A stretch of DNA of 64,000 nucleotides from Streptomyces sp. Tue6028 (lineage in GTDB: Bacteria; Actinomycetota; Actinomycetes; Streptomycetales; Streptomycetaceae): the NCBI RefSeq assembly GCF_002300165.1, contig NZ_MLCE01000023.1:186001-250000 (forward strand). The letters are read 5' to 3'. The notes beneath the pieces were generated by a model, which did no database searches, was not told where the DNA came from, and saw only the letters and a list, made by a program, of their open reading frames with translations. Below are positions 25,405 to 33,605 of this stretch, one piece after another (the first letter of the stretch is position 1; each line of letters opens with the position of its first letter). Position numbers and translations under genes: made by a program.

Positions 25405-27057
25405 TCACTTCTTTCCCGGCGGGGTGTACTCCTTGAGGTAGTGAGCGACGCGGTCGGCGTAGGCGCGGACCTTCGGGGGAACTCCGCCCGCGTCGTTCAC
25501 TTTCTTGTACGACGTCCGGTACGAGGCGGCGATCAGCACCCGTTCGTCGCCCTTCAGCCCCACGTCCAGGCGCGGCGCGATCGCGCACAGGTAGCGGCCC
25601 ACGGCCGGGACCGACTGGGCAGGGGTGAACGGGGGTTCGGGGATCCGCTCGGTCGGTCTCCCGTCGGAGCGGAGGTAGAAGCGCAGGACACGCGGGGTCC
25701 AGCGGGCGATCCCGTACTCGTCCAGGGCGGGGTCGGCGAGCCGGGCGTCGAAGTCGCTCTCGGCCTTCAGCATCGCGGCGATCAGCGCCGGAGTGACCTG
25801 CGCCTGCACACAGTCGTGCGCCGAGTCCACGATCAGCCTGCGGTAGGCGACCGGGATCCCCTTGTCGGTGCGGAGTTCGGCCGCGCCGTAGTGTGCCGCA
25901 CCCGTCCCCGGGGTGCTCGCCGTGGCGCTGTTCTCCGTCCCGGGCCGCGGACGGCCGGAGCCGTCGTCCGCGAGCGCGCTGATCCCGTACCCGACGACGG
26001 CCGCCGTGACGACCCCGGCCACCGCGCCGAGCACGGCCCGGCCACCGCGCACCGTCCGTCTCCCGTCCACGCGCCGCGGCAGCGCGCGAGGGGAGCGGGG
26101 TGCGCCCGCCGCCTTCTCCACCCGCCGCAGCAGGGCCTCGCCGCCGACCCGCTCCCGGTGCGTCCGGGCCAGACAGTCCCGCACGATCTGCCGCCAGGCT
26201 TCCGGCAGCAGCGGCGACAGACGCAGTTCGTCGGTGCCGCGCGCGTAGGCGACGGCCGCGTCCCGGCGAGCCGACGGGGTGCCGCCGGGCAGCGGATAGG
26301 AGCCGGTGAGGACGAGATGCGAGAGCACGCCGAAGGCCCAGACGTCGGCCGACGGCCTGATGCGCCGGCCCCGTTCGCCGATCTCGGACCACAGCAGCTC
26401 GGGCGGGGTGTAGTCGGGCGTCGAGAAGGCGGGCGTGTACGCGTGAGTGCCCTCCAGCTCCGCGGCCATGTTGAAGTCGGCGAGCCGCGCCGAACCGTCC
26501 CGCATCAGCAGGACGTTGGCCGGCTTCAGATCACCGTGCACCCAGCCCGCCCGGTGCAGCTGGGCCAGCCCCTCGCAGATCTGGGCGAGCAGCGCGGGCC
26601 CGTCCCCGGGACGCGGTGTACGGGCGAGCAGCGCGGCGAGGGAGCCCTCCGCCTTCTCCAGGACGAGCACGGTGGCGCCGTCGAGCCCGGGGCGCTCCGG
26701 GTCGTCGACGGTCAGGGTCTCGTACAGCCGGATCAGCCGGGGCGCGGAGCGCAGCCGGCGGAGCAGTTCCACTTCACGCTCGGCCAGTTCGCGCAGATGG
26801 GTCAGCTGTCGCGGGGTGCGTGTGCCGGTCGGCAGGAACTTGAGCGCGGCCGTGCCGGGAAGACCGTGGGGGCCGTCGACTCCCGGGGGCGGCGCGCTCT
26901 CGTCCGGGTCCGCGGGACGTGCCCTCGGCGGGGGCGCGTCGGTGCGCAGGCGGGCCTCGTACACGCTCCCGAACGCTCCCGTGGCGATGGGCGCGCCGAC
27001 CTCCCAGGCCCCCACCCGGTACCCCTCGGGCACCGGTACCGCGTAGGGATCGCTCAC
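25405..27057 (-). CDS. Ser/Thr protein kinase fused to an extracellular lytic-transglycosylase-like domain
   Basis: From GTG 27057 the product has 550 residues. Kinase features in order: glycine loop ATGAFGSVYEA (25-35), Lys73 in AALKFL, catalytic loop HGDLKPAN (174-181), metal motif DFN at 194-196 instead of DFG, and TPPELLWS. One membrane helix spans ~339-363. The outer part (400-550) resembles an SLT fold: TPALIAAMLKAESDFD with Glu433 as the likely acid. A muropeptide-sensing or wall-cleaving kinase is inference. The GTGA overlap with the upstream FHA gene makes them a kinase/phospho-reader pair. Confidence 0.85.
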   Translation of the reverse strand: MSDPYAVPVPEGYRVGAWEVGAPIATGAFGSVYEARLRTDAPPPRARPADPDESAPPPGVDGPHGLPGTAALKFLPTGTRTPRQLTHLRELAEREVELLRRLRSAPRLIRLYETLTVDDPERPGLDGATVLVLEKAEGSLAALLARTPRPGDGPALLAQICEGLAQLHRAGWVHGDLKPANVLLMRDGSARLADFNMAAELEGTHAYTPAFSTPDYTPPELLWSEIGERGRRIRPSADVWAFGVLSHLVLTGSYPLPGGTPSARRDAAVAYARGTDELRLSPLLPEAWRQIVRDCLARTHRERVGGEALLRRVEKAAGAPRSPRALPRRVDGRRTVRGGRAVLGAVAGVVTAAVVGYGISALADDGSGRPRPGTENSATASTPGTGAAHYGAAELRTDKGIPVAYRRLIVDSAHDCVQAQVTPALIAAMLKAESDFDARLADPALDEYGIARWTPRVLRFYLRSDGRPTERIPEPPFTPAQSVPAVGRYLCAIAPRLDVGLKGDERVLIAASYRTSYKKVNDAGGVPPKVRAYADRVAHYLKEYTPPGKK

Positions 27058-27800
27058 CGTGCCGTCCGGTCCCGGGACGCGGCCAGGACGACCAGGTCGT
27101 CCTCCCGGACGAGGTCGAAACGGAGCGCCAGCGAGACCAGCGACTCCTTCTTGCCGTTCAGGCGCGGCCCGGTGTCCGCCGTGTCGGGTCCGGGTTTCAG
27201 GCGCAGCTTCACGGCCAGGTAGTCGATGTTCCACTGCACGGTGGTGCGGGTGACGGACGGCCAGTGCGGGATCAGCCGGTCCACGACCTGGTCGACGGTG
27301 GGGAGCGGGGCGTGCGGTGCGCCGCGCAGCCGCGGCTCGCACAGCGCGGCGAGTACCGCGAAGTACCGCTTGGTGCGGTCGACCGAGAAGGCCGGCGCGG
27401 TCGTCGCCCCGTCCAGGCCCCCGGGGGAGCGCAGGTAGTCGTGGCGCGGGGCCCACACCTCGATGGGCAGCAGGTCGCCCGCCGCAGGCAGCACGATCCG
27501 GGAGAACTCGAACGGCACGGGGGCGTCCAGCCGCCCCGGGCCGACCTTGATGTGCTCGCCCGCGCCCTCCGGGTTCTCCACGACGTACGTCTGGTGCGCG
27601 GAGAGGTTGCTGAGGATCCAGTAGGCGCTGTGCGCGGTGATCTCGCCGGCCGCGCGGGAGACACCCTCGTGGGCGATCGTCAGGCCGTTGTCCGCCGGGG
27701 AGCGTCCGAAGGTGAGGCGCTCGCCCGGAGCGAGCCGGAGTTGGGGGGTCTCGTGCTCGCCCTCCGTGGTCGGCGGAGGTACCACGATGATGCTGTACAA
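27054..27800 (-). CDS. FHA-domain protein with a C-terminal winged-helix-like region
   Basis: From a TTG at 27800, preceded by GGGAGACGG, the product is 248 residues; an ATG at 27818 is possible but lacks a ribosome site. Residues ~20-75 form a forkhead-associated phosphothreonine-binding domain (FGRSPADNGLTI, VSRAAGEI, WILSNLS, VENP). Residues ~150-215 read as a helical DNA- or protein-binding unit (TVDQVVDRLIPHWPSVTRTT, then NIDYLAVKL). It sits directly upstream of and overlaps the kinase gene, so it is a likely substrate or reader of that kinase. Confidence 0.85.
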   Translation of the reverse strand: MYSIIVVPPPTTEGEHETPQLRLAPGERLTFGRSPADNGLTIAHEGVSRAAGEITAHSAYWILSNLSAHQTYVVENPEGAGEHIKVGPGRLDAPVPFEFSRIVLPAAGDLLPIEVWAPRHDYLRSPGGLDGATTAPAFSVDRTKRYFAVLAALCEPRLRGAPHAPLPTVDQVVDRLIPHWPSVTRTTVQWNIDYLAVKLRLKPGPDTADTGPRLNGKKESLVSLALRFDLVREDDLVVLAASRDRTAR

Positions 27801-27853
27801 GGTCCGTCTCCCGTGCACGCGCGGCTACGGGATTCAGGGTAGGCAGAAGCACC

Positions 27854-27893
27854 AGGGCCGTGTCGCCCCCTTGTGCGGGTGAGACACGGCCCT
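27854..27893 (-). terminator. Hairpin terminator of the DUF-like membrane gene
   Basis: AGGGCCGTGTC (27854-27864) pairs perfectly with GACACGGCCCT (27883-27893) over an 18-nt loop. It lies between the end of the membrane-protein gene and the start of the FHA gene, both on the minus strand. Confidence 0.6.
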
Positions 27894-27950
27894 TGGAGCG
27901 AATGGCGTGAACTGTTCAGTGCTGCGAACTCGACGCCTGCGCCGAGGTGT

Positions 27951-28589
27951 TCAGTAGCGCGGGCGGGCGAACCAGGCGGTGCCGCTCGAGACGACGGGAG
28001 CGGCCGTGATGATGGCGGCGAAGACCACCCAGATCAGCGGGAGGATGACGGCCGACGCCAACCCTGAGTCCAGGCCGATGAAAAGCAGGATCAGGCCGAC
28101 GATTCCGCCGAGCGCACCATAGATGACAGTCGTGATGCGGACACCCTGGCCACCCTTGCTGAACTTCACGCCGAGCGTGATGGAAAGGGCCGCGAGACCT
28201 GCGAAGACGAGAGCGAAGAGCACGATGATGCCCGCGGCGAGATCCCCGCCGGCGCCAAGCGCGTCGAACGGATCGTCGCTGGAGGAACTCAGGTCGCTCG
28301 CCGCGTCAGAGACATCGTTCACAAAGGCGGCGATATAGAAGTAGGCCAGCGCCGCGAGGGTCTGCACCGCGGAGATGATGAACAGGAAGACGCGGGCGGT
28401 GACCAGCAGGCCCGGCATCGTCTGCGGAAGCATCTGGTTCGAGCCCGGGTAGCCGGGGTACGCCGGCTGCTGCGGGTATCCGTAGCCCTGCGGGGGTACG
28501 CCGGGAGCCTGGGGGTAGCCGTAGCCGGGAGCGGCCGGAGGCTGCTGCGGCGGCTGCCCGTAGGGGTTGTTCGGGTCGCCGAAACTCAT
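27951..28589 (-). CDS. Four-helix membrane protein with Pro/Tyr/Gln-rich N-terminus
   Basis: This 212-residue protein starts at ATG 28589 with an ideal GGAGGAA site. Residues 1-60 are Gly/Tyr/Pro/Gln-rich (YGYPQAPG-type repeats). Hydrophobic helices follow at roughly 62-90, 118-142, 150-175 and 178-200. A short acidic extracellular loop (DAASDLSSSSDDPFDALG) joins the first two. No family is certain; many actinobacterial membrane proteins carry such PQG-rich tails. It is monocistronic, divergent from folD. Confidence 0.8.
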   Translation of the reverse strand: MSFGDPNNPYGQPPQQPPAAPGYGYPQAPGVPPQGYGYPQQPAYPGYPGSNQMLPQTMPGLLVTARVFLFIISAVQTLAALAYFYIAAFVNDVSDAASDLSSSSDDPFDALGAGGDLAAGIIVLFALVFAGLAALSITLGVKFSKGGQGVRITTVIYGALGGIVGLILLFIGLDSGLASAVILPLIWVVFAAIITAAPVVSSGTAWFARPRY

Positions 28590-28774
28590 GGCGGGTGTTC
28601 CTCCGTTGCCTGGTGCGGGGACGACGCGGGGCACGGTCGGAGGAATTTTCTACAGAGCGGTCCGTCCCCCCGGTACTGCCCGCGGCACTGTGCTGCTCAT
28701 GGTTCTTTAAGCCCCTCTTACTTGTCCAGCCACATTCCCTATGTGTTGTGCAAGTGCAACATCAGTGATCATGA

Positions 28775-28789
28775 CGGGACATTGTCCCG
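28775..28789. promoter_or_regulatory. 15-bp perfect dyad upstream of folD
   Basis: CGGGACA-T-TGTCCCG is exact over seven pairs and lies 69 bp upstream of the folD start. About 15 bp further upstream is a looser dyad (TGTTG...CAACA, 28744-28761). An operator role is inference. Confidence 0.35.
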
Positions 28790-28857
28790 GCGGTCGTCGG
28801 CGGGCCGCCGGGTGCCCGGATTGGAACCATGACCGGGTCATCCGCGAGGATGGAGCC

Positions 28858-29712
28858 ATGACCGCCCAGATTCTCGATGGCAAGGCCACCGCAGCCGCGA
28901 TCAAGTCCGATCTGACCGCCCGCGTGGCGGCCCTGAAGGAGAAGGGCGTCACGCCCGGCCTCGGGACGATCCTGGTCGGGGACGACCCCGGCAGCCAGAA
29001 GTACGTCGCGGGCAAGCACCGCGACTGCGCCCAGGTCGGCCTCGCCTCCATCCAGCGTGAGCTGCCCGCGACCGCCACGCAGGAGGAGATCGAGGCGGTG
29101 GTGCGGGAACTGAACGAGGACCCCGCCTGCACCGGCTACATCGTCCAGCTGCCGCTCCCCAAGGGCATCGACGAGAACCGCATCCTGGAGCTGATGGACC
29201 CGGACAAGGACGCGGACGGCCTGCACCCGATGAACCTCGGCCGTCTCGTGCTGAACGAGCCGGCCCCGCTGCCCTGCACCCCCAACGGTGTCCTGACCCT
29301 GCTGCGCCGGTACGGCGTGGAGATCAAGGGTGCGGAGGTCGTGGTCGTCGGCCGCGGCGTGACCATCGGGCGCCCCATGCCGCTGCTGCTCACCCGGCGC
29401 AGCGAGAACGCCACGGTCACCCAGTGCCACACCGGCACCCGCGACCTGTCCGCGCACCTCAAGCGGGCCGACATCATCGTCGCCGCGGCGGGCTCGGCGC
29501 ACCTCGTCAGGGCCGAGGACGTGAAGCCGGGCGCGGCCGTCCTCGACGTCGGTGTCTCGCGCAGCGCCGAAGGCAAGATCGTCGGAGATGTGCACCCGGA
29601 CGTCGCCGAGGTCGCCGCGTGGATCTCCCCGAACCCGGGCGGCGTCGGCCCGATGACCCGCGCCCAGCTGCTCGTGAACGTGGTGGAGGCGGCGGAGCGC
29701 AGTGTCGGCTGA
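28858..29712 (+). CDS. folD: Methylene-THF dehydrogenase / methenyl-THF cyclohydrolase
   Basis: This 284-residue bifunctional enzyme links 5,10-methylene- and 10-formyl-THF. The catalytic Tyr49 and Lys53 lie in KYVAGKHRDC. The QLPLP loop, PCTPNG segment and a NADP-site GRGVTIGRP are present; the last differs from the common GRSxxVGxP by Gly for Ser. ATG 28858 follows GAGGATGGAG. The DUF3017 gene begins inside its last codons. It supplies formyl-THF for PurN and PurH, encoded ~5 kb away. Confidence 0.96.
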   Translation: MTAQILDGKATAAAIKSDLTARVAALKEKGVTPGLGTILVGDDPGSQKYVAGKHRDCAQVGLASIQRELPATATQEEIEAVVRELNEDPACTGYIVQLPLPKGIDENRILELMDPDKDADGLHPMNLGRLVLNEPAPLPCTPNGVLTLLRRYGVEIKGAEVVVVGRGVTIGRPMPLLLTRRSENATVTQCHTGTRDLSAHLKRADIIVAAAGSAHLVRAEDVKPGAAVLDVGVSRSAEGKIVGDVHPDVAEVAAWISPNPGGVGPMTRAQLLVNVVEAAERSVG

Positions 29713-30223
29713 GCGAGGTTCCGAGGACAGCGAGGCGCGCGGCGCGCGGAACGCCGGCGCCGACTCGGCCGTCGAGGACGCCGAGGGGACCGTGCGGGAC
29801 GCCATCAGCGCGCCCGACGCCGAGGGCAGGCCACGGCGGACCACGCGGCGCTTCCCGCTGTTCACCCGGGACACCGCACGCCCCGAGGGAGGCGGCCGGG
29901 CCGCGCCCGGGGACGCCCCCGCGCCCGCCCGGCAGTGGCCGATCCTCGCCGTGCTGTCGGCCGTCGGTCTCGGACTGCTGCTGACCGCGCTCGACGTGTT
30001 CCGCTTCGGCACGATCCTGATCGGCGCCGCGCTGCTGGCCGGCGCCGTGATGCGCTGGATGCTGCCCGACGTGGGCATGCTCGCGGTCCGCTCCCGCTTC
30101 ACCGACATGGTCACGTACGGCGTGCTGGGTGTCGCGATCGTGCTGCTCGCGATGATGGCGCAGCCCAGTCCGTGGCTGGTGATCCCGTTCCTGGACGACA
30201 CGCTGCACTTCACGGTGCGCTGA
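29702..30223 (+). CDS. DUF3017 membrane protein
   Basis: The 173-residue protein has a hydrophilic N-terminal ~75 residues and three hydrophobic helices (WPILAVLSAVGLGLLLTA; FGTILIGAALLAGAVMRWML; MVTYGVLGVAIVLLAMMA). The pattern after PARQWPIL is that of DUF3017, which follows folD in Streptomyces. The GTG at 29702 overlaps the folD stop by 11 bp, so translation is probably coupled. The function is unknown. A hairpin terminator follows. Confidence 0.85.
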   Translation: MSAERGSEDSEARGARNAGADSAVEDAEGTVRDAISAPDAEGRPRRTTRRFPLFTRDTARPEGGGRAAPGDAPAPARQWPILAVLSAVGLGLLLTALDVFRFGTILIGAALLAGAVMRWMLPDVGMLAVRSRFTDMVTYGVLGVAIVLLAMMAQPSPWLVIPFLDDTLHFTVR

Positions 30224-30242
30224 GTCCGGGGTCCGCGTACGA

Positions 30243-30281
30243 CAGTGGCCCGCGCCTCCCCCGGAGGGTGCGGGCCACCGT
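30243..30281. terminator. Terminator between DUF3017 and a convergent gene
   Basis: GTGGCCCGC (30245-30253) pairs with GCGGGCCAC (30270-30278), and CCTCC with GGAGG inside. It lies 20 bp beyond the stop and just before the end of the opposing gene. Confidence 0.65.
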
Positions 30282-30297
30282 GCTTTCGGGGCGGTCG

Positions 30298-30738
30298 TCA
30301 GCAGTTGATGTACATCATCTGGACCTTGTGGAACGACTTGCCGCCGGGGGCGTAGAGCCTGACCGGCGAGGAGTCCCCCTTCGGGCCCGCCCAGTCGCTG
30401 TCGACGTGGCCGCCGCCGTTCAGCAGGCCGCGCACGAACGGGCACCGGCCGTCGGACTTGGTGTCGTGGACCGTCCCGGTGACCTTCGTGTTGCGGTTGC
30501 ACCACTTGCCGTTGGCGTAGCCCTGGGCGCTGGAGACGGACCAGTTCTGGGTGCAGGAGTCGGCCGTCGGCGCCTTGGGCGCGGCGGTCGCCGCCGGCGC
30601 GAGGGCGAGGCCGCCGCCCAGCAGGGCCACGGTGGCCAGGCCGACGGCGAGGCGTCCGCGGGTGGTTGTGCGGGCGCCCGTGGAGGTGCTCCTGGACGTG
30701 CTTGCGGACGTTGTGGACGTGCTCGCGGAAGTGCTCAT
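30298..30738 (-). CDS. Small secreted four-cysteine protein
   Basis: From ATG 30738 the product has 146 residues: a Ser/Thr-rich and Arg-containing N-region, a hydrophobic core (RLAVGLATVALLGGGLALAPAATA) and a signal-peptidase AxA site. The mature ~90 residues have four Cys in the order SCTQN, WCNRN, RCPFV, INC, suggesting two disulfides, with aromatic and Gly residues. Such small exported Streptomyces proteins have no assigned function. AAGGGGAATCGG precedes the start. It is divergent from the two-component operon. Confidence 0.78.
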   Translation of the reverse strand: MSTSASTSTTSASTSRSTSTGARTTTRGRLAVGLATVALLGGGLALAPAATAAPKAPTADSCTQNWSVSSAQGYANGKWCNRNTKVTGTVHDTKSDGRCPFVRGLLNGGGHVDSDWAGPKGDSSPVRLYAPGGKSFHKVQMMYINC

Positions 30739-30927
30739 GGGTTCCGATTCCCCTTCTCGGATACGGGGCCGGTGGTCGGGCCGGTCCCGTGTTGTGTGGT
30801 GCGGGGCCGGTGGTCGGGCCCCTGTCGTGGTCACCGAACGTACGGGCCTTCCCGTGCCCTCCGCGTCCCGCGACGGTTGGAACTCCCGCACCACCACCCG
30901 CGGTAGGCCCGCGGTTCCTGCAACTTC

Positions 30928-30939
30928 CGCGGTACCGCG
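30928..30939. promoter_or_regulatory. 12-bp palindrome upstream of the two-component operon
   Basis: CGCGGTACCGCG is fully self-complementary and sits 6 bp before a TTGACG (30945-30950) that could be a -35 box. An upstream binding site for the response regulator is possible, not shown. Confidence 0.3.
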
Positions 30940-30983
30940 AAAGGTTGACGCCGGGGCCGGGGAAGCGGCGCTACGCTGCGCCG

Positions 30984-32156
30984 ATGCGCTTCCGGCCGCC
31001 CCGCCCGTTCGCCGTCGACACGCTGATCGCGCTCGCCATGGTCTGCGTGGCCGTGCTGCTCGGACAGGAGTCGGCGAAGCAGGGCTGGCCGGCGCTCGAC
31101 AGGCCGGCCTACGCGCTGGTCGTCCTCGCGCATCTGCCCGTCGCCTTCCGCGGCCGGGCACCCCTCGTCGTCTTCGGCACGGTCGAGGCGGTGACCTTCG
31201 GCTACGTCACCTTGGGCTACTGGCCCGTCGTGTGCACCTTCGGCCCGATGCTCGCCCTCTACACCGTGGCGTCGGTGCGGCAGGCCCGTACCACCGCCCT
31301 CTGCGCCGGGCTGCTCGTCACCATGTGGGTCTACGCCGGACTGGTCAGCGACAGCGACGCCATGGCCTCCGTCGTCGCACAGGCCCTGCTGTTCTCCGCC
31401 GTGCTGTGGCGTTTCGGCTTCCTGGCCCGGCGCTCCGCCGAACTCACCCGTCGGCTGCGCGTTGAGCAGGCCGAGCGGGCGCGCCGCGAAGTCGCCGCGG
31501 AACGCGGCCGCATGGCCCGCGAACTGCACGACGTCGTCGCCCACCACATGTCGGTGATATCGGTGCAGGCCGGCCTCGCCCGGTTCGTCTTCGACTCCGA
31601 CCCGGCCACCGCCCGCACCGCGCTCGGCACCATCGCGGACACCAGCGGTGAGGCCCTCGACGAACTGCGCCGCATGCTCCAGGTGTTGCGCGAGGAGGAC
31701 CTCAAGGAACGCGACGGGAGCCCGGCCGCGCCCATGCCCGGACTGGCACGTCTCGGTGACCTCGTCGAGCGGGTGCGCGCCGGGGGCGTACCCGTCGAGC
31801 TGCACGTCCGGGGCGCCCCGCGCCCGCTCGCCCCCGGCGTCGAACTCTGCGCCTACCGCGTCGTCCAGGAGGCCCTCACCAACATCCTGAAGCACGCCCG
31901 GCATGCCACCGCGTCCGTCGAACTCCACTACCAGGAGCACCAGATGACCGTCGCCGTCACGAACGACGGAGAGGAGGTGATTCCGGACAGAGTGGCCCGA
32001 GCCGGCGGGCACGGCTTGATTGGCATGCGGGAGCGGGCCAAGCTCTACGGCGGGACGATCAGCATCGGCCCGCAGAGCGAGGGTGGTTTCGCCGTGCGGC
32101 TGACCCTGCCCGCCTCCGCGCGGACCGAACGGCGGGGGGACGAGACCACGGCATGA
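30984..32156 (+). CDS. NarL-family sensor histidine kinase
   Basis: The 390-residue protein has four to five N-terminal membrane helices (residues ~10-140) with short loops, so it probably senses within the membrane. A HisKA_3 dimerisation box follows with His182 in RELHDVVAHHMSVI. The HATPase domain shows VVQEALTNILKHA (N-box) and GGHGLIGMRERAKLYGG (G-box). ATG 30984 has no ribosome site, and TACGCT lies 6 bp ahead, which suggests a leaderless transcript. The stop overlaps the regulator start (ATGA). Confidence 0.93.
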   Translation: MRFRPPRPFAVDTLIALAMVCVAVLLGQESAKQGWPALDRPAYALVVLAHLPVAFRGRAPLVVFGTVEAVTFGYVTLGYWPVVCTFGPMLALYTVASVRQARTTALCAGLLVTMWVYAGLVSDSDAMASVVAQALLFSAVLWRFGFLARRSAELTRRLRVEQAERARREVAAERGRMARELHDVVAHHMSVISVQAGLARFVFDSDPATARTALGTIADTSGEALDELRRMLQVLREEDLKERDGSPAAPMPGLARLGDLVERVRAGGVPVELHVRGAPRPLAPGVELCAYRVVQEALTNILKHARHATASVELHYQEHQMTVAVTNDGEEVIPDRVARAGGHGLIGMRERAKLYGGTISIGPQSEGGFAVRLTLPASARTERRGDETTA

Positions 32157-32821
32157 CCACAGTGCTCGTCGTCGACGACCAGTACCTCATCCGGGCCGGG
32201 CTCGTGGGGCTGCTGAACGCGGCGCCCGGCGTCGAGGTCGTCGGGGAGGCCGAAGACGGCGACGACGCGGTCCGGCTCGCCGCCGAGACGCGGCCCGACG
32301 TGGTCCTGATGGACATCCGGATGCCCGGCACGAACGGCATCCGCGCCACCGAACGCATCCTGGCCGAGGCGGCCGAGCCCGCCCCGCGCATCCTCGTCCT
32401 CACCACCTTCGACCTCGACGAGTACGTGTACGGGGCGCTGCGGGCCGGCGCCTCGGGGTTCCTGCTCAAGGACTCCGGGCCCGAGCGGCTGCTCGCCGCG
32501 GTGGCCGCCGTCGGCGGGGGTGACACGCTCTTCGCGCCCAGCGTCACCCGGCGCCTGGTCGAGGCGTTCGCCCGGCAGGCGGGGGCCGCCCCGGATGCCG
32601 CGCCGCCGCCGGACCTGGCCGCGCTGACCTCGCGCGAGGTGGAGGTCCTGAAGCTCATCGCGGGCGGTCTGTCCAACCTGGAGATCGCCGACCGCCTCTA
32701 CATCAGCGAGGCGACCGTCAAGACCCATCTCAACCGCACGATGACCAAACTCGACCTGGACAGCAGGGCGCAGGCGGTCGTCGTCGCCTATGAGACCGGG
32801 CTGGTCACGCCTCGGGGCTGA
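32153..32821 (+). CDS. LuxR/NarL-family response regulator
   Basis: This 222-residue regulator has a receiver domain with the acidic DD pair at 8-9, phospho-acceptor Asp54 (VLMDIRMPG), Thr84-85 region TTF and Lys in LLKDSG. The C-terminal GerE-type helix-turn-helix is LTSREVEVLKLIAGGLSNLEIADRLYISEATVK. It is the partner of the overlapping kinase. Targets are unknown; the divergent secreted-protein gene is a candidate from position only. The stop codon region is tandemly duplicated just downstream. Confidence 0.95.
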   Translation: MTTVLVVDDQYLIRAGLVGLLNAAPGVEVVGEAEDGDDAVRLAAETRPDVVLMDIRMPGTNGIRATERILAEAAEPAPRILVLTTFDLDEYVYGALRAGASGFLLKDSGPERLLAAVAAVGGGDTLFAPSVTRRLVEAFARQAGAAPDAAPPPDLAALTSREVEVLKLIAGGLSNLEIADRLYISEATVKTHLNRTMTKLDLDSRAQAVVVAYETGLVTPRG

Positions 32822-32963
32822 GCTGGTCGCGCCTCGGGGCCGAGTGCGGCGGGGTGGTGCCGTTCCGGGTGGAGTCGGGGCGGGGCACGCGGGTACGGCA
32901 CCGCCCGGGGCCGTGGTGGCGGCGCGTGGGTACCGCAGCGCCTGGGGCGGGGTGGGTACGAGA

Positions 32964-32999
32964 GCGGCCCGTCCTCTCCCCCGAGTAAGGACGGGCCGC
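32964..32999 (+). terminator. Terminator of the two-component operon
   Basis: GCGGCCCGTCCT pairs perfectly with AGGACGGGCCGC over a 12-nt loop, 140 bp past the regulator stop. Confidence 0.65.
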
Positions 33000-33605
33000 G
33001 GCCGGGCGGGTGTTCCGCCCTGGGTCAACCCTTGTGCACCGCCGACAGGCTCTTCAACACCTGGCAGTTCGCTGTGGCACGGAAGTGACCATTCCGGTAC
33101 GGAGTCCGCGTTGAGCTCCGGGAACCGCGGCCGGGCGGCGGGTGCCGTCCGGTTCTCGCTCCCGGCTCGCCGTTCCTGCTCCGTCCCGACGCTCCTGCTC
33201 CGTCCCGCCGTCCGCGGTGGTGCCGTCGCTGCCGGGGGAGCCGAGTGCTTCCGTGGTCCCTGAGGTCGCTCTTGTGTTCCCGTTGTGTCGATGTCTTGAC
33301 AAGTTGGAGGATGTGCACTGATCCACGGCAACAGCCGGGATAACGTGGGCAATCCGGGCGGTTGGGGCGTCCTGATGGGGGCAGGGGGTTCGGCCGGTCG
33401 TACAAGATGCCGGTGGGACACTGGACCGCGGTCCGGCGGGCGTGCAACGGTGCATGCCCCGGTTCGATGCTCCCGTGCGCCCCCATCCCGGGAACTGAGA
33501 TCCTGACCGTGCGCATCCCTGTGGGTAGCCAGAACGGGGACTCGGCGGAGGCGCCGTGCGCAGGGGGAACAGTCGTGCATGTACGGGGGGAAGAGGGGGG
33601 AAGCA
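33000..33605. other. Intergenic / leader region before the HTH-DUF2690 gene
   Basis: No clear gene lies here. The 3' half is less GC-biased and runs into a purine-rich segment directly before the start at 33606. The last ~100 bp, with GCAGGGGGAACAGTCG and GTACGGGGGGAAGAGG, look like an unusually purine-rich leader. Open frames on the minus strand (33025-33606) have poor codon bias and no domain. Confidence 0.4.

Noticed and set aside
28640..28857. ZTP riboswitch before folD
   Set aside because: The GTGACTGGC and CCTGGGC blocks seen before glyA are absent.
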